Positions 36,001 through 56,200 of a DNA stretch of 64,000 nt are shown here, piece after piece. The notes under the pieces were generated by a model. It searched no databases. It saw only the letters and a list, made by a program, of their open reading frames with translations, and was not told where the DNA came from. Within the stretch, counting starts at the first letter, position 1, and the number at the start of each line of letters is the position of its first letter. The stretch spans positions 8,618,001-8,682,000 of the forward strand of contig NC_079881.1 in the NCBI RefSeq assembly GCF_029227915.1, in the 5' to 3' direction. Origin of the DNA: Hydractinia symbiolongicarpus. Its lineage: Eukaryota; Cnidaria; Hydrozoa; Anthoathecata; Hydractiniidae. A program made the position numbers and the translations under genes.

Positions 36001-36389
36001 CACTGTAATAAATAGTGATGCTTTTAGCTGGCCATTTTGTGGTCTGCTTAATAGGTTTGATGTCTGACGCTGTTAGAAAAAAATGGTGGTAAATTTTGAA
36101 AATTTTTCAACATGCAAAATTATTCGTGCAATGGATAGATACTGATTTGTTATTTTTAGGCAAGAACAGTAGACGAGGAAGCAATGTTTCAGGGACTGAA
36201 GAGTCAGTTAGAAAAGTTTCCCGTCGTGTGGTAAATGGCCCTGGATCTCACAATACTCCAAAACAGCCAATGAATTCCTTTTTAAGACGCAACACTGTTA
36301 ATGTGGTGACTACAACCGCTGGAGCGGCACCCCGAAGAAATACGGCTACCACTATAACAACGCTAAGAAATTCCGGATCAGTATTTTAA
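12094..36389 (+). CDS. GABA-B-like class C G-protein-coupled receptor (15 exons, ~1206 aa)
   Basis: Metabotropic receptor of the GABA-B type. Exons joining in phase: 12094-12669, 27007-27153, 28203-28376, 29220-29321, 29441-29506, 30107-30274, 31345-32259, 32801-33136, 33557-33808, 34023-34166, 34253-34303, 34604-34733, 35249-35368, 35512-35721, 36160-36389. A signal peptide (MMKFFWLLYSCLTAASA) leads into a long, N-glycosylation-rich, Cys-containing N-terminus. The Venus-flytrap ligand domain follows (FYIGGFFDML, GAQMAVKEINANPAYFPEY, SSGTDDSAL, YPNFFRSN, IIGTFP), ending in exon 7. Seven membrane helices lie in exons 7-8: TM1 YVTYGLYIAMCVLALLGLIF, TM3 near CILRKYLVCLGLILL, TM4 before IIWHVLNPLEK (GABA-B receptors have IWQxxDPL here), TM5-TM7 in exon 8. 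The cytoplasmic tail (exons 9-15) has two Cys-rich cassettes, two copies of a KK-DW motif and a basic Ser/Thr-rich end. No coiled coil like that of mammalian GABA-B1/B2 is obvious. The ligand is not established. Confidence 0.88.
13582..13727. mobile_element. short MITE (146 bp)
   Basis: Ends are inverted repeats: GTCATTTCTCTAATTTAACG on the left, and its complement with a two-base insertion (CGCGTTAAATTATAGAGAAA, then TGAC) on the right. No coding capacity. The superfamily is not clear. Confidence 0.7.
14050..14112 (+). mobile_element. SINE/repeat core (ATCATCATT...TTAACGTCCGTTTTCCATGC)
   Basis: The block CATCATCATT, TTAACGTCCGTTTTCCATGC and AAGCATGGGTTGGATGG contains a palindromic CCATGC-GCATGG. 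I recognise this as a core found in dispersed repeats of many invertebrates. The family name is from memory only and is not claimed. The boundaries are not visible. Confidence 0.5.
14676..14690 (+). repeat. left terminal inverted repeat (candidate)
   Basis: AACCAACGACCAACT, the exact reverse complement of 19449-19463. Confidence 0.6.
14887..16922 (+). CDS. DUF3987-family P-loop ATPase, transposon-borne (four exons, ~491 aa)
   Basis: Exons 14887-15481, 15823-16045, 16161-16419 and 16524-16922 join in frame with no stop. Residues 93-100 are a Walker A motif (GQPSTGKS) preceded by a hydrophobic strand (NTFFLFV). The stretch TYIVNAEIQEYL (~139-150) fits the Walker B region, where DUF3987 proteins carry an acidic residue. 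The segment DKGNGFLDRFLIITP matches the family's conserved arginine-containing 'G-F/L-x-x-R-F' block. DUF3987 proteins are best known from plasmids and phages, where they resemble replicative helicases or primase-helicases. Here the role is unknown, and an ATP-driven helper for transposition or element replication is only a guess. Intron 1 contains a 122-bp MITE. The frame is open throughout, so the gene may be recent or under selection. Confidence 0.75.
15529..15650. mobile_element. 122-bp MITE inside intron 1 of the DUF3987 gene
   Basis: Ends are inverted repeats of ~22 bp with one mismatch: ATACCGTAAATGACGGATTA on the left and TAATCCGTTATTTACGGTAT on the right. The interior is GC-rich (GCGCCCCG blocks). 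TA-containing ends hint at a TA target, but this is not decisive. It lies wholly within the intron and leaves the splice sites intact. Confidence 0.75.
16923..17609. other. spacer between the two transposon genes
   Basis: AT-rich. I see no gene or clear repeat. It should contain the 3' end of the ATPase gene and the promoter of the transposase gene. Confidence 0.5.
17610..18647 (+). CDS. IS1595/Merlin-type DDE transposase (345 aa, single exon)
   Basis: Cuts and joins transposon ends. An N-terminal zinc ribbon (C81-x2-C84, C93, C103 within QRKCDKCNNDMILSKCKSS and RWRC) is followed by a helix-turn-helix-like region (IDQNQIAKQMCISSSTAVDW). The RNase-H-fold catalytic core then has D189 in VQIDESKFGKRKYHRGHR, D250 in TIVSDFWKPYD and E286 in HTNKIEGHWRQVK. 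The DESKFGKRKYHRGH and HTN-IEG-WR blocks are the hallmarks of the IS1595 superfamily and its eukaryotic branch Merlin. D250 to E286 leaves 35 residues between, as expected. The frame is complete, with ATG in the middle of AT-rich leader DNA and stop at 18645-18647. It is intact enough to be active, though activity cannot be judged from sequence. Confidence 0.88.
   Translation: MDYPPLKRLRSRGTQCGVNSVSHDKSTQFGPSHNSYDRFIRSSDKTAFTTHKYLITNITNTKENALSWCFDNNLLIKQRKCDKCNNDMILSKCKSSDGIRWRCQKNGHFVETSIRKGSWFEKSNLTIEEVIEMTYWWTTGIDQNQIAKQMCISSSTAVDWDMFCRETCEVLLFQNSSKIGGKGVRVQIDESKFGKRKYHRGHRVDGQWVFGGIEEESRKNFLVAVEKRDRETLIPIIKNWILPGTTIVSDFWKPYDILSELDFEHLKVNHSVEFVNCNGDHTNKIEGHWRQVKSTLPSFGVKKSHFSSYMAEFMWRYANKDQDLFSKFICDLSSVYLSDEIFAFS
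18648..19057. other. 3' flank of the transposase gene
   Basis: AT-rich non-coding DNA, presumably the transposase 3' untranslated region. No gene or repeat recognised. Confidence 0.4.
19058..19425 (+). repeat. 58-bp subterminal satellite carrying the TIR core
   Basis: Units start at 19161, 19219, 19277, 19335 and 19393 (exactly 58 bp apart), with a shorter diverged unit from about 19110. Each full unit contains CGTTGGTCGTTGGTCGTTGG (or CGTTGGCC) followed by ATGATAACAAATACTTTTTC. GTTGGTCGTTGG is also the core of the 15-bp inverted repeats that bound the element, so these look like reiterated transposase-binding sites. Confidence 0.9.
19449..19463 (-). repeat. right terminal inverted repeat (candidate)
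   Basis: AGTTGGTCGTTGGTT, the reverse complement of 14676-14690. It lies just beyond the 58-bp satellite. Confidence 0.6.
19464..21309. other. non-coding part of receptor intron 1
   Basis: No gene or well-bounded repeat recognised. Short open frames (20059 -, 20514 +, 20617 +) have no domain signal. Confidence 0.5.
21310..21600 (-). mobile_element. SINE, same family as 9955-10175
   Basis: On the minus strand, a weak tRNA-like head (GATGCCGTAGAGTAATATAG ... GGGTTTAATTCC) precedes a central block, GGTTAACTCAAGCCACGTGA then GGGAAATTGGG. This block matches the one in the 9955-10175 element with few changes. The open frame at 21372 (+) lies within the SINE. Confidence 0.55.
21636..22827. mobile_element. 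hAT-like non-autonomous element (~1.2 kb)
   Basis: Left end CAGGCCTCGCCAGGAA and right end TTCCTGACGAGGC are near-inverted repeats. The flanking octamers GTGAAATG and ATGAAATG match at 7 of 8, as expected for an 8-bp hAT target duplication. Both subterminal regions carry CGCACGC palindromes (GACGTGCGATCGCACGC on the left; GTGCGAACAACGCACGCC and GACGTGCGAAGCTCGCACGC on the right). No transposase is present. Confidence 0.6.
22831..23546. other. non-coding part of receptor intron 1
   Basis: AT-rich. I see no gene or repeat with clear ends. Confidence 0.5.
23550..24635. mobile_element. PIF/Harbinger-like non-autonomous element (1086 bp) rich in TACGAATT
   Basis: Ends GGGGTCATCTACAAATTTCG and CGAATTTTGTAGATGACCCC are inverted repeats with one mismatch. 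They are flanked by TTA on both sides (23547-23549 and 24636-24638), which fits the 3-bp TWA target duplication of PIF/Harbinger. Both arms are filled with TACGAATT-type repeats in both orientations. The middle (~23985-24215) has about four imperfect ~60-bp repeats (CTTTTCGTTCTTAAACTTT, AACATGATCTAACGAAGCAT, TTTCTATCGCC). Confidence 0.75.
25390..25758 (+). CDS. PFDN1: prefoldin subunit 1 (122 aa, intronless, nested)
   Basis: Beta-type subunit of the cytosolic hexameric prefoldin chaperone, which hands unfolded actin and tubulin to the TRiC/CCT chaperonin. The full 122 residues are one exon with the usual layout: a first coiled-coil helix (DADLKKAFQELQAKVITTTQ), the beta-hairpin core with TYQAVGRMFLLEPIDQV (~60-78, highly typical of PFDN1), and a second coiled-coil helix (LKKKIGDGEAKIKTIEQNKE). 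Length equals that of animal PFDN1. It has its own start, and an AATAAA at 25795-25800, 37 bp past the stop. It lies inside intron 1 of the receptor on the same strand. A spliced first exon outside the coding region is possible (TTTTTCAG at ~25363-25370). No poly(A) tail or flanking direct repeats mark it as a recent retrocopy. Confidence 0.93.
   Translation: MSSDTTFDADLKKAFQELQAKVITTTQQVKLAEAQMAQLSRNITHAKLTDQELSSLPENTRTYQAVGRMFLLEPIDQVRSDLKKKIGDGEAKIKTIEQNKEYLQKSVKDHENSIREMLSARR
25795..25800 (+). promoter_or_regulatory. polyadenylation signal of prefoldin 1
   Basis: AATAAA 37 bp downstream of the PFDN1 stop codon. It would separate the nested transcript from the host intron. Confidence 0.6.
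25801..27006. other. rest of receptor intron 1
   Basis: The 136-codon open frame at 25755 overlaps the PFDN1 end and shows no domain. No other gene seen. Confidence 0.5.
33557..34166 (+). other. paired Cys-rich cassettes in the receptor tail (exons 9 and 10)
   Basis: Exon 9 encodes ICGCVGRPNCCTRCINVICC and exon 10 encodes KKRCCGGKQGGCCKGCCGNL. Both directly follow the seventh helix on the cytoplasmic side. Their closeness to the membrane suggests S-acylation or metal binding. The function is inferred only. Confidence 0.6.
35148..35211. repeat. perfect 28-bp inverted repeat with 8-nt loop
   Basis: Arms 35148-35175 (starting GATAAATACACTTATACTTT) and 35184-35211 are exact complements, separated by ATATATAC. 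The transcript could form a long hairpin. It lies in receptor intron 12. Confidence 0.95.
35722..36159 (+). other. GC-AG intron in the receptor (intron 14)
   Basis: Exon 14 would end ATAACAG|GCAAGG, matching the AG|GCAAGT consensus of the minor GC-AG intron class. The acceptor is TTTTTAG at 36153-36159. Phase 1 is kept, and the joined codon is GGC. If the intron is retained, the frame stops after nine further codons (GKDIFL). Confidence 0.65.
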
Positions 36390-36982
36390 ATTGATCTCTA
36401 AAGGGATGAAACTTTTATGGTACATTTTGGCCATAGCTTATAAATAATAACAACTCAATTTCTTTTTAATGTTTTTCTCTTTGTTTACACATTGTAGTAA
36501 GTCATGCATATTATCAATACTTCAAGTTATGTACTGCTTATGCATGTACTAAAAAGGTTTCCCAACTTGTGAAAGTATTGGTATTTTTGTATGATGGGAG
36601 TTTTATGTGGAATAGAATTGCTGTTTCTCTTATCAGGATCCTCTATTACGTATATATTTTATTTTGTAAGTCTTCAGCCATAAATGAGTATCAATAATCA
36701 ATAAGACACTTTGTTAAAAAACAATTTATTTTCACGAAGTTTTTCGTAATCTAAGTTACATTATCAAGTATATATTTTAAATATATAACAATGAGTTGTT
36801 TTTAACTGACATATCTGTATGCTATTTTTTGCATCCTCAACAAAAACAAAGAGAAGTTTTGTGTGGTGTTAAGATGTATAAAATTTTCATTTTTTTTTAC
36901 ATAATTAAATCTATATTAAATGCTACCAAATCTTTTGTTCAGTTTATCCGGGCTTTAAATTCACCAAACTTAGTTACCTTGT
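36390..36982. other. 3' flank of the receptor gene
   Basis: AT-rich, presumably 3' untranslated and intergenic. No gene recognised. Confidence 0.5.
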
Positions 36983-37421
36983 TACTGTAATGCTTCGAAT
37001 AAACGCCCGGGACGTTTATTAATTTTTTTGACATTATTTGCGGGCGTCTATTCGAGGGGGGCGGTTAAAAAAGGGGTCGTTTATTAATTTCTTTACACTT
37101 CGTCTCGTTTGCAATTTTTAAGGATACCTATAATATATATATTCACAACAGAAAAAAAAAGATATTCACATGTTTTAGTGAATAAACTTCAAATCAAAAA
37201 ACTAAATTTCCAACCTTAAATCTAAGATTTAGGAAGAAAGAAAGTAAGTATACTTTTACTATCTCTTTGAATAAACGCCCCTTTGACGGAAGGGCGTCTA
37301 TTCGAGGGGGCGTCTATTAGAGGGGGGCGTTTATTTAAAAAATGACTGAAAAGGAGGAACGTTTATCTGAAAGGGGGGAGCGTTTAATAGAAGGGGGCTT
37401 TTTATTCGAAGCATTACGGTA
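36983..37421. mobile_element. 439-bp MITE with GAATAAACGCCC ends
   Basis: Ends TACTGTAATGCTTCGAATAA and TTATTCGAAGCATTACGGTA are inverted repeats with one mismatch. The interior has more inverted GGGCGTCTATTCGAGGGGG and CGAATAAACGCCC blocks, so the whole element can fold back. A related half copy is at 9328. Confidence 0.8.
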
Positions 37422-38485
37422 GCTGTACAACATGTTTTAAATGAGTTAGTTTTACTTGTTTATAAAATTCATTTTTAATAAAAATATGATTTATCAATTG
37501 GCTTCTGACGTATAACATCATATCTGACGATATTAATGATAAATATATTTCAGCTTTTTCTAATTAACGTCTGCAATCAAAAATTGCTGTGGCATATGAC
37601 ATTGTGTATTATGGCGGCAATTTTTAGCTAATGTAATTAATATGAATTGGAGCGGCTGTATTGAATTCCCATGCATGGTTCAGGATTAATAAAATTTCAC
37701 TGTTTTACAAAAATTTTTACCATTTGTTGGGTGTTAATATCATCTGTGTTTTGGTATAGCTAGACGAACTCTATGTAGTGTAGATAAAGATACGCAGTAA
37801 ACATGAGCAATGATCTTTTACTTGTAAGTATGCTTGGAAAGAAATGTATATATATTTAACAATTTATTTATGCTTGAATTTGTATTTTTTTGATATATTT
37901 TGTATATAAATAAAAACTGCATGTAGCTGAGTGTGTGTTTATGGTTTGATGAAAATGTGTCATTGACATTAATATATTGATACAATAATGTTGCGTTTGA
38001 TGCTAGTGAATAATAAAGAAGTTGTATAGTGATAGTTCTGTTAATTATTTGTCGGAGTTACATAAAATGTTTTGGAAATCCACGCAAGAAAAGTTAAAAG
38101 TGAGCCTAAAAATTGCAATATATCTATTGTACGGTTTACACTTTGACATCTATTAAATTTTTTACATATGGTATGCTTATATGCAATCTATTCTTCTTGC
38201 AAGAAGACTTTATAGATAAATATTTATCTCTGTTTTGATTTTTTACTATTCACGTTTGCATTTAAGCCTTTCCTCTATAAGGTAACAATCTACTCCATTT
38301 TTTATCACATTAACAATAACGATGGAGGGCATGTGAGTTCTTTTAAGGCACACAGTTAAAAAGAAAGATTTTCTTATCAAATTCAGTCAGGATTGTTTTT
38401 GCATATTATACTTGTCAAGATAGCTATATCCTTTTATTATATCACTGAATTAAAAGCCTTATCTTGTAGAAGGTATAAAGTAGCA
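37422..38485. other. upstream region of the ADSL gene
   Basis: No gene is clear. ATG at 37803 with a strong donor shortly after (CTT|GTAAGT at ~37824) could mark an upstream exon. However, it does not join in frame to the ADSL exon at the nearest acceptor (CTTGTAG, ~38469). Confidence 0.4.
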
Positions 38486-50149
<11,664 letters not shown>

Positions 50150-53100
50150 AATGGAAAATTACTTGTGATCAAAATACGCTCTTCCACCTTCATTTGTAGA
50201 TGTTTACTCGAGACTGCAAATATCTACACGGTGAGAACAAAAAACAAACAAAATATAGCAAATAAATAAACCCTATGAATTAGAAATATTTTTCCAGAAT
50301 ATATAGATTTATAATACTCTTCTAGTCCTGTTTTGTTTTTAGGAAAAAAAGTTACGTCATGTTTTATTTTGGGCTGTTTGCAAGAAAGGTTGTAGCTGAG
50401 AACACATGCTTTCACCTAACTAACCAGTTAACTAAACGGAAGCCTATGATTTCTCCGGGTTCTCAAATCTCAAATTTAACTTCCCCGCTCCTTTAATTTC
50501 ACAAAAAACAAAAACAATAAAGTTTGCAAAAGAGTGTGAATTAGAATTTTGTATTCCGGGTAGTAAACATCTGGCTGTCAGACGCATTTCATTATTTTGT
50601 CAGTCTTATGAGGATCCGTGCATGCGTAAATTAAATTTTCTGCGAACGAAGTGAAAAATAAAACTCGTATCCCGTTTTCATGTTTTTTCTATGACTAAAC
50701 TATTTCATCTACTTGATGATATCGTGTGAGACCGGTATCAGAATTTTGTGTTGCTTCTGTGCCATGCTCGAAATAATCTGAAGCGTTTGGTAGGTTTCCT
50801 AGAAACAACAAAACAAAAATGATTTAGGCAGGGAAATTCATGTTTAAAAGGAACAAATCGCACATCCTAAAAGACTCTTTAATAATAGCCGTATTCTGTT
50901 CACTATGGTTGCGCGTAGGTTTTCAGAAAATTCCTTCAGAACCCGAATTTACGGACTTTGCTTTGATTGTCCTTGTTTCTTCCAAATACTTAATAGAGGA
51001 TTATTTATATCTGGATGTTTTTACATGCTAATATAAATATATCGAAGCAGCATAAATAAGGGTAGAGCTAGTCTTTTTATTTCTATTCTGGTAAAGTTTT
51101 TATTTAGTTGGTACATTATTATTTTTATGTTAAGGTTGTAGCTATCTAGCTAGCTAGATAGGCTAAAAAGTAAAAATAGCCAAATGCAGTTTGACCACAA
51201 CACAAAATTCTTGTTTATGTAGCTACACATTTTCTTACTGTCATTAAAACTTATTCTGCAAAATAACTGCTGAGTAATTTTTTCAGCTGTACAGGCTAAC
51301 GCCTGGCTGTTTCCTGTGTTTTTATTTAAACCGAAGCTGGGAGAGAGTTTTTTTTTGAAAAGGGTATTAGGCTATACGACACGATTCGGCTGTACTAAGT
51401 GCTTAGGCCGTTGTTAACAACCGGCATTTCCGATGTTCGCAATAAAATCGGAAATAAAGTTTGTTTCGGCTCTTTGAAGGAGGGTTATGGTGTGGGTGCG
51501 TAGTAGGGTGAAGGCGGGATATAAACGCGGTTTTTCTGGTAACACAACATCGCTGCTACATGGTATGATACTAAACGAAGAAAGAGAAAGATGAAGAGAA
51601 AGAGGACGACAAAACAAAGACATAAGACAATAGAATAGATTTGCCTAATAAAGATTCTCAGTATATTTAATATCGAAGTTTTTCCGACAGAAAAATAGCT
51701 GCAAAAACAGCATTCCGTTTTGGTGTGAGAAAAACAGTTTTTTTTTTGAAAAATATATTACACCTGAAACACTAATGTTGCGTGCGCTTCACTCGATTTA
51801 CGACACACTATTAAAGCGCTCCACCTGGATGTGTGGCACTTTTTAGAGCTTTATTAAGCGATCCACTAACCGTTCAACGAACGGATACAGTTGCGTCTGG
51901 TTTCCCCAAAAAGTTGTCCCACGCAAACACGAAAAGCGATATATAATTTTTTTCCGTGGTTTTGCAAAAGCTTTGTTTAATTTAAAAATTTTTATACTAA
52001 AGTCATGTGTAGTTAGCTTTTATTTTTCCCTTGATGTAATTTCCTTGTTATGACTACGTGCACGGTCAAAGTCACAGACAATTGCGTTGTATATTTCGTT
52101 CAAAAGTTTTAATTATTCGCGCCTTTTTAAAGAAATTAACAAGATTTCTGATAACGAAGAAGAGAACAATAAATATTAAGAAGATTTTGTAAGTAAATTT
52201 TTGTTTGTTATAAACATGAATTTAAAATTTATTTAATAAATTTTGATTCATCTTTCATATTTAACCATTTACAATAAATAAATTTTGTCTGAAGCTGGAT
52301 GTGCGTATATTTCTGGTAAAAATATTCTGATTATGTTTCCAACTCAACAAAAAGTCTAAGAAAATGTCAAATTCAACTTTTTATTTAAGAGGAGCTCCTT
52401 TTGTAACCCCAATCTATCAGTTAAAATGCGCGAATTTTTGTTAAATATATAAATGTCACGAGAAAGCGGCGTACCACTACTTCCAATGTATAGTTTGTAC
52501 TTCTTCCGTGCCCGAAAGTATACTTTTCCAGGGACCTACCTACTGCAGACAGGTTAGCGAAATAACGGCGCGTGAAATAATTACGACGGCGCATTTCCTT
52601 TGTTTGGTTCACGACCTAGTGACTAGCCCATAATAACAAGGCTTTTTCAATAATTTGATATCAAGCATTTGCATTTGATAGGCAAGCGATGTTTTCCGAT
52701 TTCTCAGATTTCAGAAAACAAAATTTCTACTCGGATTTCATACTCCTAGGGAGTGCCCAAAATTACGCGCATGCCTTGTTAGTAGCGTGTCTATAATATT
52801 TCTAACAGTTTTTTACTGCTGTTATCGTTGACTCGGATTTTAGTCAGGTGGAAATCTTAATCTTTAATAAAAAAAGTAGTTTTTTATATGTTTATCAAAG
52901 TGATGTGAAAAGAAATATTTCCTCGGTTTATCATATTAATAAAAAAGGAGTGACAGTACTGGTGAGAGATTTGGAATCTGTTCTTCAAGTTATATAAGCT
53001 GGAAACGAAGTTAGAAAAATTTATATATCTACAATCTGGGACAAATTAATTAGAAGTGTCAGAAAAAATTTCTTCAAGGTTCTACTAGCCCAGTTTTAAC

Positions 53101-53285
53101 TCTGACAGCCTGTCTACTGGTCTACGGTACCGCGCAAAATTTAAAATCTTAGGATAGGGCTAAAACAGGGTATGGCAGTAATACCTGTCCGCGCAGAGAC
53201 GGACAAAATACGGCTACTATTAAAGAGAAGAAGAGAAAATAGTTGTTAACCCGTGAAAAAATCCACGGGGCCCCACGTCAGCATT
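50150..53285. other. intergenic region between ADSL and the Kelch gene
   Basis: AATAAA at 50261-50266 may be the ADSL polyadenylation signal. A 20-bp perfect palindrome (CTATCTAGCTAGCTAGATAG) lies at 51142-51161. No convincing gene. The short frames at 51414 (-) and 52421 (-) lack domain signal. A last exon of the Kelch gene could lie here but was not found. Confidence 0.5.
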
Positions 53286-56200
53286 TTATCTACTCCGCGG
53301 AGGACCTGGAATGAAGCTGTGTGCAGCCAATTTGAACACACAGAGTACGGCTATAATTAAATGAATACCAAAACACCTACCAAGCAATACTGCTTTCATC
53401 GCACTGCGTGGATAGTTAAGTGACGGCATACTACTCCAAGAACAACTTGTGAAGTCAAGTTTCTCAATTTCGGAAATTGTTGAATGACCAGTGTAGCCTC
53501 CAATAACATACAACGTTTTCCCGATGATACACGTCGCAAAATTGCTTCTACAGTTTATCATAGCCGGTCCATCCGTCCATTCGTTCTCTTCGGGATCATA
53601 AAATTCCGTTGTATTTACTCGTGACGTTCCGTTATACCCACCTAAAACAAGAATTTTATTTTGTTCCGGTACTGAAATTGCAGTTGCTCCACTTCTCTTG
53701 CAGTTCATTTGCATAATATAACTCCAGGTATCTGTTTCTTGATTGTAAATTTCGCAGCTACATAAACTGTCTCCTCCATAACCGCCAAATATGTAAATAC
53801 GACCGTCATGAACGACCGACGCCGCGTCACTTCTTGGAGTATTTAACGGCTGCAATAAAGTCCATTGATTTTGTTTGTGTGAATATTTTTCGACAGACGT
53901 CAGTCTTCTGTTGCCATCGAAACCAGATATAGCGTACAGTTCATCATTTAATGCAACTACGGCTATAAAACAACGTCTTATGTGCATATTGGCGACTTCT
54001 GACCACTCTCGTGTTAATGGGTTGTAACGTCTGACGGTATTTAAGTAATGTCTGCCGTCATATCCACCTAAACAAGAACAAAGGATATCCAAGAAGAACT
54101 ACCACAGATGTTATATGTTTTGTGGAAGATGCGTACTGACCAAAGCACTATACATCATGGCAGTACAGCGCTGTTGAGAAGCAAATAGGCCTAGGAATGA
54201 GGTTGTAAAGAATATCTTTATTTAAAGATAGTTTGGAAGGTCAATTTCCACAAAATTACAACAGTAGCGACAAAGCCCATTCTTTCTATTTTTCATACTT
54301 AACTCAAAATATACTACTTAACAATTTTATGTTTACTTTGTGACTTGGGCTTTGTTTATGGTAAGACGAGCCCATAATATATTAAATTACCCTGAGAATT
54401 CAAACGAGTTAAAAATCAATTGCAATTAAGTTACTGCCTGCGACGCTGGACTTTACCCAAATAACTAATCTCGTTCCCAGGGTTTCTTACCTTAAGGTCT
54501 TTGGCATGATCAAAAAAAAATAGTATCCAGAAGATGAAGGGACCTACCTACAATGTATACATAATTTTGAATGATCTCCAAACCAAAATAACACCTTCCA
54601 CCAGCTGGATCACGTACATGGTCAGTTATATACCATTTTTGTGACTTATTATTAAAGCATTCTGCGATATCGAGAGTGCGGCCACGATTCCATCCTCCAA
54701 TACAAAATATGAGCTGAGCCGGGATGCGATGCTGCGGCTTCCACCACCTAAGATCGCGCTGTTGGATTAAATCGGTCACCATGTAATTAGAACAATCGCG
54801 GCAAACGCTGCTTACCAGTCTCCCAAAATGTTGTATTTGCTTATGTCTCAGTATCGGATGGCTATTGAATGTGTGTTCTATGTTTCTCTCATGCATGATA
54901 TTATAACGAAGGCATTTCAGCAAATCGACTAAAAATTCATCTCTAACTTTTCTGTCGTGACTTACCCATTTGAAGATAGCATCAAACAAAGCCTCCTCTC
55001 GGTCTACGTTCAACTCATCGTGCTTTAGAAGTTCTAATAACTCCAGGATAGTCAATTCTAAGAAATCTTGAGAATTGGAAAAATCGGTAAACATCTGTAG
55101 CATGAACCTTGTCGACGCTTCTACCAAGTCGTGATGACAATATCGGTCTCCTAATCGTCTGACTCCTGCAGCATTTAAAATGTCTGGTTGTTATTGTTGT
55201 TTGTTGCAATTTCAAATTTACAATATATGTAGACCAACAATAACAATAAATGGGTTCTTTAATAGTGAAGGTGAGGATATGAGTGCTTGAAACCAATTAT
55301 AACACTGGTAGTAATAAAGAAATAAAAGAATTATAACCTCAATAAGGTCTTAATCATAAGTACGCCCTACCTGAGCAATTATTTACATCAATTCGATCCA
55401 AGATATAAACTTTACAAAGATAAATCAAAGAAGAAAGTTCCAATCTATCTGCTACAGCAAACAGTTCCATCACATTTTCGTTGTTTAACTCGATAACTCC
55501 AGTATAAATAAACTCTAGTATCTGCTCCATCATATCTTCATCAACATCAGGAATTGTTATAACCTATTGACAGATAAATAAAAGGTATGTTTATTCAAAT
55601 ATGCTTCGATCAAGGTAATAAAAAAATTCGCATGAAGGATATATAAAATTTTGTGAATCCGCGCAAGTGTTAAAGAACATAAAGTTGTTAAAATTATCGT
55701 AAATAATTTTAAAAGCAAGGTTTGAAAGAATAGCACCTAATGTAAAGAAACACATTTTTCGAAAGCGTGAACAGAAGGCTTAACAACAATTCTCACTAAG
55801 GTACAAAATGCAGGCATTTTTTTCATTTTAAATGCTATAACTAAAAGGAGATTACCGTTCTCTGTACTTCCATGATTTTATTAAATTTATTAGCATTTGA
55901 AGATGATGAGATTGAAAAAAAAGAGCCCAGGGAGCCAGGACGCCGTCACCCCAACTTTTTTGACAACAATTTTTGTGTCTGCTAAGCCCCCCAGAACATT
56001 GTTAACGCAATGCAGAGAGCAGGATTCGATCTTGTTTGTCTAAGGTGAGAAGTATGGGAACCCACTACGCCACCTGCATCCACGTGATAGGGTGGCGCAT
56101 TCTTGCAATTTTCTTCTGAATGTAGTGCATATTAGTTAGGAAGTAATACTTCTTATGCGTGTTGACATTTGAGAGGCGAGCGTAACCGGTACGACCTCAA

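Noticed and set aside
37803-37824. Possible upstream ADSL exon (ATG followed by a GTAAGT donor)
   Set aside because: Does not join in frame to the known exon at the nearest acceptor, and ADSL has a good ATG at 38486.
51142-51161. 20-bp perfect palindrome CTATCTAGCTAGCTAGATAG
   Set aside because: Built of CTAG steps, so low in complexity. No associated element or gene.
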